Shown piece by piece: positions 1 through 6,993 of a DNA stretch of 11,746 nucleotides. A program made the translations under genes and the position numbers. How positions within the stretch are numbered: position 1 is the first letter of the stretch; each line of letters begins with the position of its first letter. The notes beneath the pieces were generated by a model. It saw only the letters and a list, made by a program, of their open reading frames with translations. It was not told where the DNA came from and ran no database searches. Origin of the DNA: Deltaproteobacteria bacterium RBG_13_61_14 (GTDB lineage: Bacteria > RBG-13-61-14); NCBI GenBank assembly GCA_001797815.1, contig MGQK01000123.1, positions 35,847-47,592 on the forward strand, given 5' to 3'.

Positions 1-24
1 TCAAACCCTGCGGAAAGAGGACCT

Positions 25-2085
25 ATGACGATTGAAGTGAGCCAGCACGGTCTTATGCTCGAGGGCAAACTCCTGCCGCTGTGGAGCGGGACGTTGCACT
101 ACTGGCGCCTGGAGCGGAGCAAGTGGACCAAAATCCTCGACCGGGTCCAAGACCTCGGCTTCGAGGTGGTGGAGACCTACATCCCCTGGTCGGCCCATGA
201 GCTCACCAAGGGCAAGTTCGATTTCGGCCAGCAAAAGCCCACCCGCGACCTCCCGGCATTCCTCGAGCTGGTGCAGGAGCGCCAGCTGAAACTCCTGGTC
301 CGGCCCGGGCCGCACATCAACGCCGAGATCACCTACTTCGGCTACCCCCGCCGGGTGCTGGAGTTGCCGGAGTGCCTGTCCCGCTCGGTGGACGGCGACC
401 CGGTCTGGATGCCGGTGCCGCCCAAGATGTGGCCGGCGCCCAGCTACGCGGCCGAGGCTTTCTACGCGGAGGTCGGGCTTTGGTATGACGCGGTCGGCGC
501 CGTGCTCCAGCCGCGGCTCCATCCCCAGGGCCCGATCATCGCCATCCAGGCCGATAACGAGTTCTCGAACTTCTTCCGCACCAGCCCCTACGACCACGAT
601 TACCACCCCGACGCCATCACTCTCTACCACCGCTTCCTCGAACAAAAATACTCGAGCCTCGATACCCTCAACGCCCTCTACGGCTCAAGCTTCGCCTCCT
701 TCACCGAAGTCCCCCCGGCCCGCGAATGCACGGCCAAAGAGAAAAGTGATTTGCCCTATTACCTGGACTGGGTGGAGTTCCGCGAATACTACATGCAGAA
801 CGCGCTTGAGCGCCTGGCCGGGATGCTCCGCCAGCGGGGGATCACCGGCATCCCCGTCTTCCACAACTACCCCAGCGGCTTTGACCTGCCGCCCAACAAC
901 TACACCCGGCTCGAACAAATCGTGGACTTCCAGGGACCGGACATGTATCCCCAGCGCATTAGCTACCCGGCCCTCAAGTCGCTCGCCCAGTTCGCCGCCG
1001 GGCTGTCCCGCTTCCCCTGCATCCCCGAGTTCTCCTCCGGCTGCTGGATCTGGAACCCGCCGGTCACTTTGGAGGACCAGAAGTTCACCACCCCGGCCAT
1101 GCTCATGCATGGGATCAAGGGCATCAACTTCTACATGCTGGTCGAGCGCGAGCGCTGGTATGGCTCGCCTATCGCCCGCGACGGCCGGGCCCGGCCCGGG
1201 TACACCGAGTTTTTCAAGAGCTTCAATGCTACCGTGAAAAAACTCCGGCTTAACGAGCTCAATAAGGTCGCGCCCGCGCTTTTACTCAGCAACCGCGACT
1301 ACGAGCGCCTGCAAAACGCGACCACCCTGATGGACCCGGTGCCGCTCCTGATGCCCGACCTGCTTAACCCTGAAGAGCATTGCCGTGAAGACACCTTCGG
1401 CTTTGAGGACTGCATCCAGATGGACGCTTTTCTCATGGACCGGGCGCTGTTCTGGGGCCTGGATGGGGCCAAGATCACCTTCAACTCCGGCAACACCGAG
1501 CAGCCCCTGGAAGCCTTGCAGCCATACCAACTCGTCCTGCTCCCCACCTTCGGCTTCCTGGCCGCACCGATCCAGAACAAGCTGGTGGCCTATGCCCAGG
1601 CCGGCGGCACTTTAGTCATCGGCCCCCGGCTGCCCGAGCTCACGGAGCGCATGCAGCCCTGCACCGTGCTCAAGGACGCGCTCGGCCAGGGTGTGAAGGT
1701 GGCCGCCGATCTCCCGGTCCAGGAACATTCGGTGGGCCAGGGCCGGGTCATCTGGATCCAGGCGCTCCTGCCCCGCGCCTCCCGCAAGAATCGGCCTCCG
1801 GCCACCACCGAGCTGCTTCACCGCATCGCCGAGCTCGCCGGGATCAGCCGCGACTACACCGCCGACGACCCGGACCTTGACACCGTGCTCCACCAGGACC
1901 AGAAAACCCGCGTGCTCTTCGTGGCCAACCCCACCGACCACCCCAAGGTGGCGCTGGTTAAGCTCCGGGGCGCGGAGGCTCTGACCGACGCCGAGAGCGG
2001 GGAGCGCTGGGAAGGCCGGGGCGAGGTCGAGGTGCCGATGCCCGCTTACACCGTGCGCATCCTGGAGGTGACGCATGCTGGCTGA
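25..2085 (+). CDS. GH35-like beta-galactosidase / exo-beta-glycosidase, cytoplasmic
   Basis: The 686-residue protein probably removes terminal beta-linked sugars (galactose or glucosamine) from oligosaccharides. The N-terminal TIM barrel (about 1-400) opens with the GH35 pattern SGTLHYWR (21-28), then TYIPWSAHE (51-59) and RPGPHINAE (93-101). The likely acid/base is E179 in the context ADNEF, and the likely nucleophile is E335 in PCIPEFSSGCW. Residues about 415-590 look like an alpha/beta domain (QLVLLPTFGFL, then AGGTLVIGP) of the kind found in GH42 enzymes and archaeal GH35 exo-glucosaminidases, followed by a short beta-rich C-terminus. No signal peptide is visible, so it should act in the cytoplasm on imported oligosaccharides. 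An AAAGAGG Shine-Dalgarno lies 4 bases before the ATG, and the stop overlaps the next gene. Family membership is fairly sure. The substrate cannot be read from sequence; galactosidase and glucosaminidase are both open. Confidence 0.85.
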   Translation: MTIEVSQHGLMLEGKLLPLWSGTLHYWRLERSKWTKILDRVQDLGFEVVETYIPWSAHELTKGKFDFGQQKPTRDLPAFLELVQERQLKLLVRPGPHINAEITYFGYPRRVLELPECLSRSVDGDPVWMPVPPKMWPAPSYAAEAFYAEVGLWYDAVGAVLQPRLHPQGPIIAIQADNEFSNFFRTSPYDHDYHPDAITLYHRFLEQKYSSLDTLNALYGSSFASFTEVPPARECTAKEKSDLPYYLDWVEFREYYMQNALERLAGMLRQRGITGIPVFHNYPSGFDLPPNNYTRLEQIVDFQGPDMYPQRISYPALKSLAQFAAGLSRFPCIPEFSSGCWIWNPPVTLEDQKFTTPAMLMHGIKGINFYMLVERERWYGSPIARDGRARPGYTEFFKSFNATVKKLRLNELNKVAPALLLSNRDYERLQNATTLMDPVPLLMPDLLNPEEHCREDTFGFEDCIQMDAFLMDRALFWGLDGAKITFNSGNTEQPLEALQPYQLVLLPTFGFLAAPIQNKLVAYAQAGGTLVIGPRLPELTERMQPCTVLKDALGQGVKVAADLPVQEHSVGQGRVIWIQALLPRASRKNRPPATTELLHRIAELAGISRDYTADDPDLDTVLHQDQKTRVLFVANPTDHPKVALVKLRGAEALTDAESGERWEGRGEVEVPMPAYTVRILEVTHAG
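2064..2068 (+). promoter_or_regulatory. Shine-Dalgarno inside the glycosidase gene
   Basis: GGAGG lies 6 bases before the ATG at 2075 and inside the last codons of the glycosidase. It fixes the start of the downstream gene despite the 11-base overlap and supports translational coupling of the two. Confidence 0.7.
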
Positions 2086-2926
2086 AAATATCCAGATTCT
2101 CGACCTCGACGCCACCCACTGGTCGCGGCTCTTGAAGCTCGTGGCCGGCGAGTTTTACCCCCACCGCAAGAAGCGGCCGGCCCGGCCCTCGCTCCGCATC
2201 ATCCACCAGGGCGGCAAGGCCCTCAAGGCCGTGCACAGCGAAAAGGGCGTGCTCCGCCACTTCGACTTTCCCGGGCTCGACAAGCTCGAGGACCTGGCCC
2301 GGCGCGAGGGGGTGAAAAGCATCATTTGTCTCGAGCACGGGGCCATGCGCCGCTTCATGCACCAGGTCCAGTCGCGGCTCAGCCTGGACGGCAACATGGT
2401 GGAGCAGGGTTTCGAGGTTTACGCCTGCCTGCGCGAAGAGGTCCTGGTCCGGGGCTTTGTCCGCTGGCCCATCCGGCCGCTGCCGGAGGTCAAGTATTCA
2501 TCCGTGCATACGATGCTCAAGATGGCGGTCTCGGCCCTGGAGCCGGTGGTCTTCGTGGTCTTTGACGACAAGCACCCCGACCTCTCCGGCCTGCCCATCC
2601 TCACCAGCCTGATCCTGCGCATGAACAAAAAACACGAGCTCGACCTGCTCACCACCACCGACGGCCTGGTCCCGCTCGGACTCAAGCTCCAGGACTGGAG
2701 AAAAGACTACAAGAACATCCTGCTCCTCGTCGAGCAGCTCTGGGGCAAACCCTTCCTCGGCCTCTTCACCGACCTCAACGGCATAACCGCTTTCGACGCC
2801 ATCCCCCAACCCCAACAAGCCAAAGCCTTCCTCGAATTCGAGAAAAACGGCACCTTTATCGTCGAGCCTTTCCCGTTGCGGCTCAAGATGATGATGAAAA
2901 TGGGCGGGTTGATGGGGAAAAAGTAA
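2075..2926 (+). CDS. Unrecognised 283-residue protein coupled to the glycosidase
   Basis: I do not recognise this family. The protein is soluble-looking, with no signal peptide and no clear membrane span. The N-terminal third is basic (FYPHRKKRPARPSLR, about 27-41). The middle has short alternating hydrophobic strands (VKSIICLEHG, then ALEPVVFVVFDDKHPDLSG) that suggest an alpha/beta fold. The C-terminal part has LLTTTDGLVPLGLKLQDWRKDY and ends in a Met/Lys-rich tail (LRLKMMMKMGGLMGKK). No P-loop, zinc cluster, helix-turn-helix or known catalytic signature is evident. It overlaps the glycosidase by 11 bases and has a strong Shine-Dalgarno, so it is very likely a real gene made from the same mRNA. 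A role with the same sugar substrate is inference from position only. GC and codon habit match the neighbours. It ends just before an inverted repeat. Confidence 0.8.
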   Translation: MLAENIQILDLDATHWSRLLKLVAGEFYPHRKKRPARPSLRIIHQGGKALKAVHSEKGVLRHFDFPGLDKLEDLARREGVKSIICLEHGAMRRFMHQVQSRLSLDGNMVEQGFEVYACLREEVLVRGFVRWPIRPLPEVKYSSVHTMLKMAVSALEPVVFVVFDDKHPDLSGLPILTSLILRMNKKHELDLLTTTDGLVPLGLKLQDWRKDYKNILLLVEQLWGKPFLGLFTDLNGITAFDAIPQPQQAKAFLEFEKNGTFIVEPFPLRLKMMMKMGGLMGKK

Positions 2927-2936
2927 GCCAATACTC

Positions 2937-3063
2937 GTGCTCGGTCAAACGATAAATGTGGGATAAATTCTTGGTAGGGGCGGGGCTTGCGCCGGCCCTG
3001 ATCCTGGGCACGGCAAGCCGTGCCCCTACATTCCCATTCCGCAAATTTGCCTTGACCGAGCAC
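2937..3063. repeat. Nested imperfect inverted repeat, MITE-like or REP-like
   Basis: The ends are a perfect 12-bp inverted repeat: GTGCTCGGTCAA at 2937-2948 and TTGACCGAGCAC at 3052-3063. Inside lies a second inverted pair: GTAGGGGC starts a left arm around 2976-3000, and the right arm around 3009-3029 ends GCCCCTAC and contains GGCACGGCAAGCCGTGCC. The whole 127 bp can fold into one long imperfect hairpin. It fills the gap between two convergent genes. I see no clear target-site duplication and no reading frame. The CGGCAAGCCG-type core resembles dispersed intergenic palindromes known from many bacterial genomes. A role as a bidirectional terminator is possible, but there is no T-run. Confidence 0.7.
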
Positions 3064-3084
3064 TAGCCCGGCCCGGGCTTTCCC

Positions 3085-5226
3085 TCAAGCCCCCGCGATC
3101 ATCTTCTTCAATTGCCTGAGCGCCGCTTCGGCCCGGGCCCGCTCGGACGGAGCCATCGGGCGCTCGCCAAAGCGAACCCGGTGGTAAAGCTCGGTCACCG
3201 CCAGCACCGGCCCTTGCGCGGCCGGAAGCCGCGCCGCCGCGCGGTCGGCGAACTCGAGAGCGGTCTCGGTCTCGCCGCGCTTGAGCTTGAGCCGCTTGAG
3301 CAGGCGGAGCAGGCGGCGGTAGAGGGCGAGCGCGGCCTGGACTTCCCTGCTTCGGGAGAGGGGGCTTTTGCCGGCCGGCCGGCTGCGAAACCGGGCTCGC
3401 GCCCAATAGAGGAGGAGCAAAGCCGCGGCTGCGGCGAGGATGGGGAAGAAGGGCAGGCGGCGGAGTCCGAGCCAGGCGCGGAGCACCAGGGCGACGCGGC
3501 CGGGCAGGTGGAGCAGCCGGTTGCTGACCTGAAAGCTTCGGCTCTGGACGCGCTGGAAGGCGCGGATCTGGTCGAGCAACGAATAGTCCACCACGAAGCG
3601 GTCCCAGCGGTAGCGGAGCGCATCCACCCGGTCGGTGAGGAGAGTCCAGAGGGTGGGGACCTGGGCGTAGGTGATGGAAGAACTCGGGGTGGGGTCAAAC
3701 GGCAGCCAGCCCAGGCCCGGGAAAAAGACCTCCACCCAGGTGTGGGCGTCGCTCTGGCGCACCAGATAGTAGTGCTCAAAGCTGTTCCAGGCGCCGCGCT
3801 GGAAGCCGGCGATCATCCGGCAGGGCACACCCAGGGAGCGGAGCATGATGGCGAGGGCGGAGGCGTAATATTCGCAATGGCCGCGGCGGTCGCCGAAGAG
3901 GAAATCTTCCAGGGGGTTCTCGGAAATGGTCTGCACCCGATCCAGGGAGTAGGAGAAGTTTTCTTCCAGGAACCGCAGAAGCGCGATCACCTGGTCATAG
4001 GGGTTGCTCCGCTTTCCGGCCACTTCCCGGGCCAGGGCGGCGATCCGCTCGCTGCCGGGGGGAAGCTGGAGGTCGGGGGCATAAAAGTCGCGGACGGCCT
4101 GGGTGTTGTTTATCTCCCAGGCCTGGCGGAGCTTCTCGGCCGAGTAGTTGGGCGGGCGGGAATAGACGTGGTAGAGGAGCCGGTCGTAAATCGGGGTGGC
4201 GAGAGGCAGGGAGTAATAGTCATTTTCATGAGTGAGCAGAGCGATGGTGAAGGTGAAGGGCCGGGGGAAGAAGAGGCCCTCGGCCCGGTCGAGGGTGAAG
4301 AGCACCGCGCTCTCGGTGGGTTCCAAATAGATCTCCTGCACCACCTGCTCGGCTAAGGGAGAGGCGGGCCGGACTTGGACCGTAGTGCCGTAAGGATAAT
4401 ATGAAACCGTGTAAGGAAGCGTATCTCGCCAGGAGTAGCCGTCGTAGTAATCCATGGCGTTGCCGCGCCAGAGGAGTCCTTCCCGGGGTTCGCTATCGCC
4501 CCGGATCTTGACCCGCATCACCGGGGTGGGATCGAGCTTGATCTTGCCCACCTCGCCCAGGCTCACGGTTTCGGAGAAGCCGGACAGGCGGGGATGGGCG
4601 CGGGTGCTCCAGAGGAAAAAGGTGCGGCTGACCCGGGGGATGAGGAAAAAAATGGCGAGGGTGGCCGCGAACAGGCCGAGGGTGAGGCCGGTGGACGAGA
4701 GCAGGAAGGCGCGGTTGATCCAGGGCCGCTCAAGGAGCCGGCGGGCCTGGCCGTGGGCTTCGGCGCGCTCGGCCTCCCCGAGCAGGTTGAACAGGATCAA
4801 GGTGACGACCGCGGCGGCGAGGTAAAGCAGGAGGCTCCCGAGGAAGCTCAGGTTGATGGTGAGGATGGAGGCGCCACACAACTCCATGAGGGTGAGCAGG
4901 AACAGCAGCCAGTAATCCCGGGGCGCGTGGCGCTGGAAGAGGCGGGCCGCGGCCAGGTAAGCGACAAAGTAAATTCCGGCCTTGAAAAAAAACTCGGCGA
5001 ACCAGACGCCATAAACCAGGCACCCGACCAGGAGCAGGCTCAGGGACCAGTTCCAGAAAGAGACCGGGAGGCGGAAGGGGGCGGTTTCCGCGAGCCAGGC
5101 CGCGAGCAGGAGCGCGAAGAGGAGCAGGGCGTGCGGCCACGGGATTTCCGGGGTCAAAATCAGGGCAAGATGGCCCGCGGCCGCCATCAGGAAAGTGCTG
5201 AGGCGGAAGGCCAGCCGCAGGTTCAC
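3085..5226 (-). CDS. TgpA-like transmembrane transglutaminase (DUF3488-transglutaminase-DUF4129)
   Basis: This is an inner-membrane protein of 713 residues with a large periplasmic thiol-enzyme domain. Hydrophobic spans lie at about 5-25, 31-48, 58-76, 80-96, 105-147 (probably two) and 172-197. The periplasmic region (about 200-590) carries the transglutaminase-like core at 400-515: RRGHCEYYASA with C451, SDAHTWVEVF with H495 and LPFDPTP with D511. The 44- and 16-residue spacings match the Cys-His-Asp triad I recall for Pseudomonas TgpA. A last span at about 593-608 precedes a helical basic tail resembling DUF4129. The start is GTG at 5226, with GGAG (5234-5237) 7 bases upstream; the length fits the family. 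The gene lies 28 bases after the zinc-ribbon gene and is probably cotranscribed. MoxR-ATPase and DUF58 genes often accompany this family but are absent here. The physiological substrate is unknown. Confidence 0.9.
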   Translation of the reverse strand: MNLRLAFRLSTFLMAAAGHLALILTPEIPWPHALLLFALLLAAWLAETAPFRLPVSFWNWSLSLLLVGCLVYGVWFAEFFFKAGIYFVAYLAAARLFQRHAPRDYWLLFLLTLMELCGASILTINLSFLGSLLLYLAAAVVTLILFNLLGEAERAEAHGQARRLLERPWINRAFLLSSTGLTLGLFAATLAIFFLIPRVSRTFFLWSTRAHPRLSGFSETVSLGEVGKIKLDPTPVMRVKIRGDSEPREGLLWRGNAMDYYDGYSWRDTLPYTVSYYPYGTTVQVRPASPLAEQVVQEIYLEPTESAVLFTLDRAEGLFFPRPFTFTIALLTHENDYYSLPLATPIYDRLLYHVYSRPPNYSAEKLRQAWEINNTQAVRDFYAPDLQLPPGSERIAALAREVAGKRSNPYDQVIALLRFLEENFSYSLDRVQTISENPLEDFLFGDRRGHCEYYASALAIMLRSLGVPCRMIAGFQRGAWNSFEHYYLVRQSDAHTWVEVFFPGLGWLPFDPTPSSSITYAQVPTLWTLLTDRVDALRYRWDRFVVDYSLLDQIRAFQRVQSRSFQVSNRLLHLPGRVALVLRAWLGLRRLPFFPILAAAAALLLLYWARARFRSRPAGKSPLSRSREVQAALALYRRLLRLLKRLKLKRGETETALEFADRAAARLPAAQGPVLAVTELYHRVRFGERPMAPSERARAEAALRQLKKMIAGA

Positions 5227-5254
5227 GGGAATTCTCCGGGCCGGGACGGTCGGG

Positions 5255-5701
5255 TCAGAGGTTCCGCAGCCGCATCAGTTGGCCGCAGTTCGCGCAGACG
5301 CGGACTTCGAGCTTGTTCAGGTGTCCGCACAGGGGGCATCTCTTGGCGGGGCCGGTCCCCTCCGCCGGCGCCGGCATGGCCCGGGTCAGGCGCCGGCCGC
5401 ACGTGTTGCAGAATTTGCCGGCGGGATTCTCGTCAACCGTTCCGCAGAACTCGCACCGGATGGGTTGCGGCGCTGGTGCTGGTGCCGGCGCCGGCTGGAC
5501 CACAGGCTCATCCGCCACCGGAGCGTCGTTGAGAACGATCGCGGTCGGCTCCAGCACTAACTCCATCGAGGAGTCCGGCGGCAAATCCTGCGCCGAGCCG
5601 AGAGGAGTTCCCCCGGAAGTCTCCAGCAGCGAGTCTAGATCAAGATCCGGCTCGCTCTCGGCCGGGGGTCCGGTCGGCGGTTTCGATTGGTCATCAGGCA
5701 T
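5255..5701 (-). CDS. Double zinc-ribbon protein with acidic, proline-rich N-terminus
   Basis: The 148-residue protein has two predicted zinc ribbons. The first is CEFCG with C83/C86 and CNTCG with C98/C101; the second is CPLCG with C122/C125 and CANCG with C136/C139. Residues 1-80 look disordered: an acidic stretch with DLDLDSLLE, then an Ala-Pro repeat (about 70-79) that probably acts as a flexible linker. There is no signal peptide or membrane span, so it is probably cytoplasmic. The ribbons could bind protein or nucleic acid; the sequence does not say which. ATG at 5701 is chosen because AAGGGAG (5710-5716) lies 8 bases upstream; an ATG at 5708 is in another frame and stops after four codons. 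It is the first gene of a two-gene operon with the transglutaminase. Its function is unknown. Confidence 0.82.
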   Translation of the reverse strand: MPDDQSKPPTGPPAESEPDLDLDSLLETSGGTPLGSAQDLPPDSSMELVLEPTAIVLNDAPVADEPVVQPAPAPAPAPQPIRCEFCGTVDENPAGKFCNTCGRRLTRAMPAPAEGTGPAKRCPLCGHLNKLEVRVCANCGQLMRLRNL

Positions 5702-5728
5702 CGGTCATGCTCCCTTGAACTTGGTTTT

Positions 5729-5757
5729 AATTTATCAGGTTCTGCCTCTGAAGGCAA
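5729..5757 (-). promoter_or_regulatory. Candidate sigma70-type promoter for the zinc-ribbon/transglutaminase operon
   Basis: Read on the minus strand, TTGCCT (5757-5752) is followed after 17 bases by TAAATT (5734-5729), with a TG one base before the -10 box (extended -10 form). The predicted start is near 5722, giving a leader of about 20 bases before the ATG at 5701. The match is moderate. Confidence 0.45.
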
Positions 5758-5777
5758 CCTTGCGAGCCAAAGAGTTC

Positions 5778-5783
5778 TATGAT
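5778..5783 (+). promoter_or_regulatory. Possible -10 box for the purE operon
   Basis: TATGAT is one mismatch from consensus and lies in an AT-rich stretch upstream of purE, but no good -35 sits at 16-18 bases. TTGCGA at 5760-5765 would pair instead with a poorer TAGTTT at 5783-5788. A purE promoter is expected in this gap; its exact position is uncertain. Confidence 0.25.
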
Positions 5784-5803
5784 AGTTTATTAAACTTATT
5801 TTG

Positions 5804-5810
5804 AAGGAGG
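5804..5810 (+). promoter_or_regulatory. Ribosome binding site of purE
   Basis: A perfect AAGGAGG lies 8 bases before the ATG at 5819. It is among the strongest Shine-Dalgarno matches in the window and fixes the purE start. Confidence 0.8.
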
Positions 5811-5818
5811 CATAAGCG

Positions 5819-6352
5819 ATGGTGCGGGCCCTGGTCGGCGTGGTGATGGGAAGCGACTCGGACTACGAGGCGATGGAGCCCTGTCTGAAGTATCTCGAGC
5901 AACTGGGCATCCCCTGGGAGATCACGGTGGCCTCGGCCCACCGTTCGCCCCAGCGGGCGGAGGAGTATGCCCGCCGGGCCAAGGCCCGGGGCCTGCGGGT
6001 GATCGTGGCCGGGGCCGGCGGCGCCGCGCACCTGGCCGGGGTCTTGGCCAGTCGGACCACCCTGCCGGTGATCGGCGTGCCGCTCATCGCCGGGCAGTTG
6101 GGAGGGCTGGATGCCCTGCTCAGCACTGCCCAGATGCCGGCCGGGGTGCCGGTCGCGACCATGGCCATCGGCGCGGCCGGCGCGGCCAATGCCGCGGTGC
6201 TGGCCGCCGAGATCCTGGCGCTTGCCGACGCCAAGTTGTCCCGCCGGCTGGAAGAGTTCAAGCATGCCCTGGTTGCGGGGGTGGTAAAGAAGGCGAAGGC
6301 GGTGGCCAACCGGGCCAAGAGCCGATCCACCGGACGCCGGGGCCGCGCTTGA
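5819..6352 (+). CDS. purE: N5-carboxyaminoimidazole ribonucleotide mutase / AIR carboxylase PurE
   Basis: PurE makes 4-carboxy-5-aminoimidazole ribonucleotide in de novo purine synthesis, in the cytoplasm. Visible family motifs in the 177 residues are GSDSD (11-15), the catalytic-loop ASAHRSP (38-44, H41), AGAGGAAHLAG (64-74), PVIGVP (83-88), GLDALLSTAQMP (96-107) and GVPVATMAIG (109-118). The usual AHLPG reads AHLAG here. The last 20 or so residues (about 155-177) are a Lys/Arg-rich tail beyond the usual core. No purK lies in the window, so class I (mutase) and class II (direct carboxylase) cannot be told apart from context. It is the first gene of a probable operon: the stop overlaps the ATG of the TsaC-like gene by one base (TGATG). 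Confidence 0.95.
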   Translation: MVRALVGVVMGSDSDYEAMEPCLKYLEQLGIPWEITVASAHRSPQRAEEYARRAKARGLRVIVAGAGGAAHLAGVLASRTTLPVIGVPLIAGQLGGLDALLSTAQMPAGVPVATMAIGAAGAANAAVLAAEILALADAKLSRRLEEFKHALVAGVVKKAKAVANRAKSRSTGRRGRA

Positions 6353-6978
6353 TGGAGCGGATCCCCGTCCGCCCCGACCGTGCCGAGGGGCGGGTGATCG
6401 AGCAGGCCGTGGCTCGGCTCCGGGCCGGCGCGGTCATGGCTTATCCTGCGGAGGCGCTCTATGGTTTGGGGGTGGACATTCGCCAGACCGCGGCGGTGGC
6501 TCGGTTGATCAAACTCAAAGGACGACCGGCAGGGAAACCGATCTCGGTCGTGGTCAGCGACCGGGAGATGCTGGAAAAATGGGTGCGCGTGCCCCAGCCG
6601 GCCGAGCCGCTGATCGCGGCTTACTGGCCCGGTCCCCTCACCCTGATCCTGCCCGCCCGGCCCCTGGTCCCGCCGGTCCTGCTCGGCAGCGGCTCGGGAC
6701 TGGGCATCCGCGTGCCGGGAGTCGAGCTCCTGCGCGAGTTGTGTCGGGTTCTGGGCGCGCCGATCACGGCCACCAGCGCCAACCTGAGCGGCGGCGCGGA
6801 GCCGCGCACCAGCGAGCAGGTGGCGCGGGCCTTGGGCCACGGCCTGGACCTGCTCTTGGATGCCGGCCCCTTGCCGGAAGCAAAAGCCTCTACGGTCTTG
6901 GACCTCAGCGGTGAAGAGCCGCGCCTGATCCGGGAAGGGGCGGTTACCCGGGGAATGCTCGCCCCTTACCTCAACTGA
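6352..6978 (+). CDS. tsaC: Threonylcarbamoyl-AMP synthase (TsaC/Sua5/YrdC family)
   Basis: It makes threonylcarbamoyl-AMP from threonine, bicarbonate and ATP, the first step of the tRNA t6A37 modification. The 208 residues cover only the YrdC domain, with no Sua5 C-terminal domain, so TsaC is the better name. Motifs are YPAEALYGLG (31-40), the basic KLKGRPAGKPISV (54-66), YWPGPLTLIL (91-100), LGIRVP (117-122), TATSANLSGG (139-148) and ASTVLDL (179-185). The residue after YP is usually Thr in this family but is Ala33 here. The ATG at 6352 overlaps the purE stop by one base. A TTG at 6349 would add one residue and is less likely. No Shine-Dalgarno is evident, so translation is probably coupled to purE. 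Confidence 0.92.
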   Translation: MERIPVRPDRAEGRVIEQAVARLRAGAVMAYPAEALYGLGVDIRQTAAVARLIKLKGRPAGKPISVVVSDREMLEKWVRVPQPAEPLIAAYWPGPLTLILPARPLVPPVLLGSGSGLGIRVPGVELLRELCRVLGAPITATSANLSGGAEPRTSEQVARALGHGLDLLLDAGPLPEAKASTVLDLSGEEPRLIREGAVTRGMLAPYLN

Positions 6979-6993
6979 AGGCGGCAATTAGAC

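Noticed and set aside
1-645. Minus-strand open frame at the left window edge
   Set aside because: It is antisense to the glycosidase catalytic barrel, and its low-complexity Val/Gly/Arg composition is typical of a shadow frame.
3112-4356. A 414-codon plus-strand open frame opposite the transglutaminase gene
   Set aside because: Its translation is Gly/Glu/Ala/Val-rich without any family motif. It is the antisense image of a GC-rich gene whose own catalytic residues are intact.
5694-5708. Alternative ATG at 5708 for the zinc-ribbon gene
   Set aside because: It is in another frame, stops after four codons and lies one base from the Shine-Dalgarno. The ATG at 5701 has proper spacing.
5863-6987. 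A 374-codon minus-strand open frame opposite purE and the tsaC-like gene
   Set aside because: It spans two real genes with clear PurE and TsaC motifs, its composition is Arg/Gln/Gly-rich and no motif is seen. It is a shadow frame.
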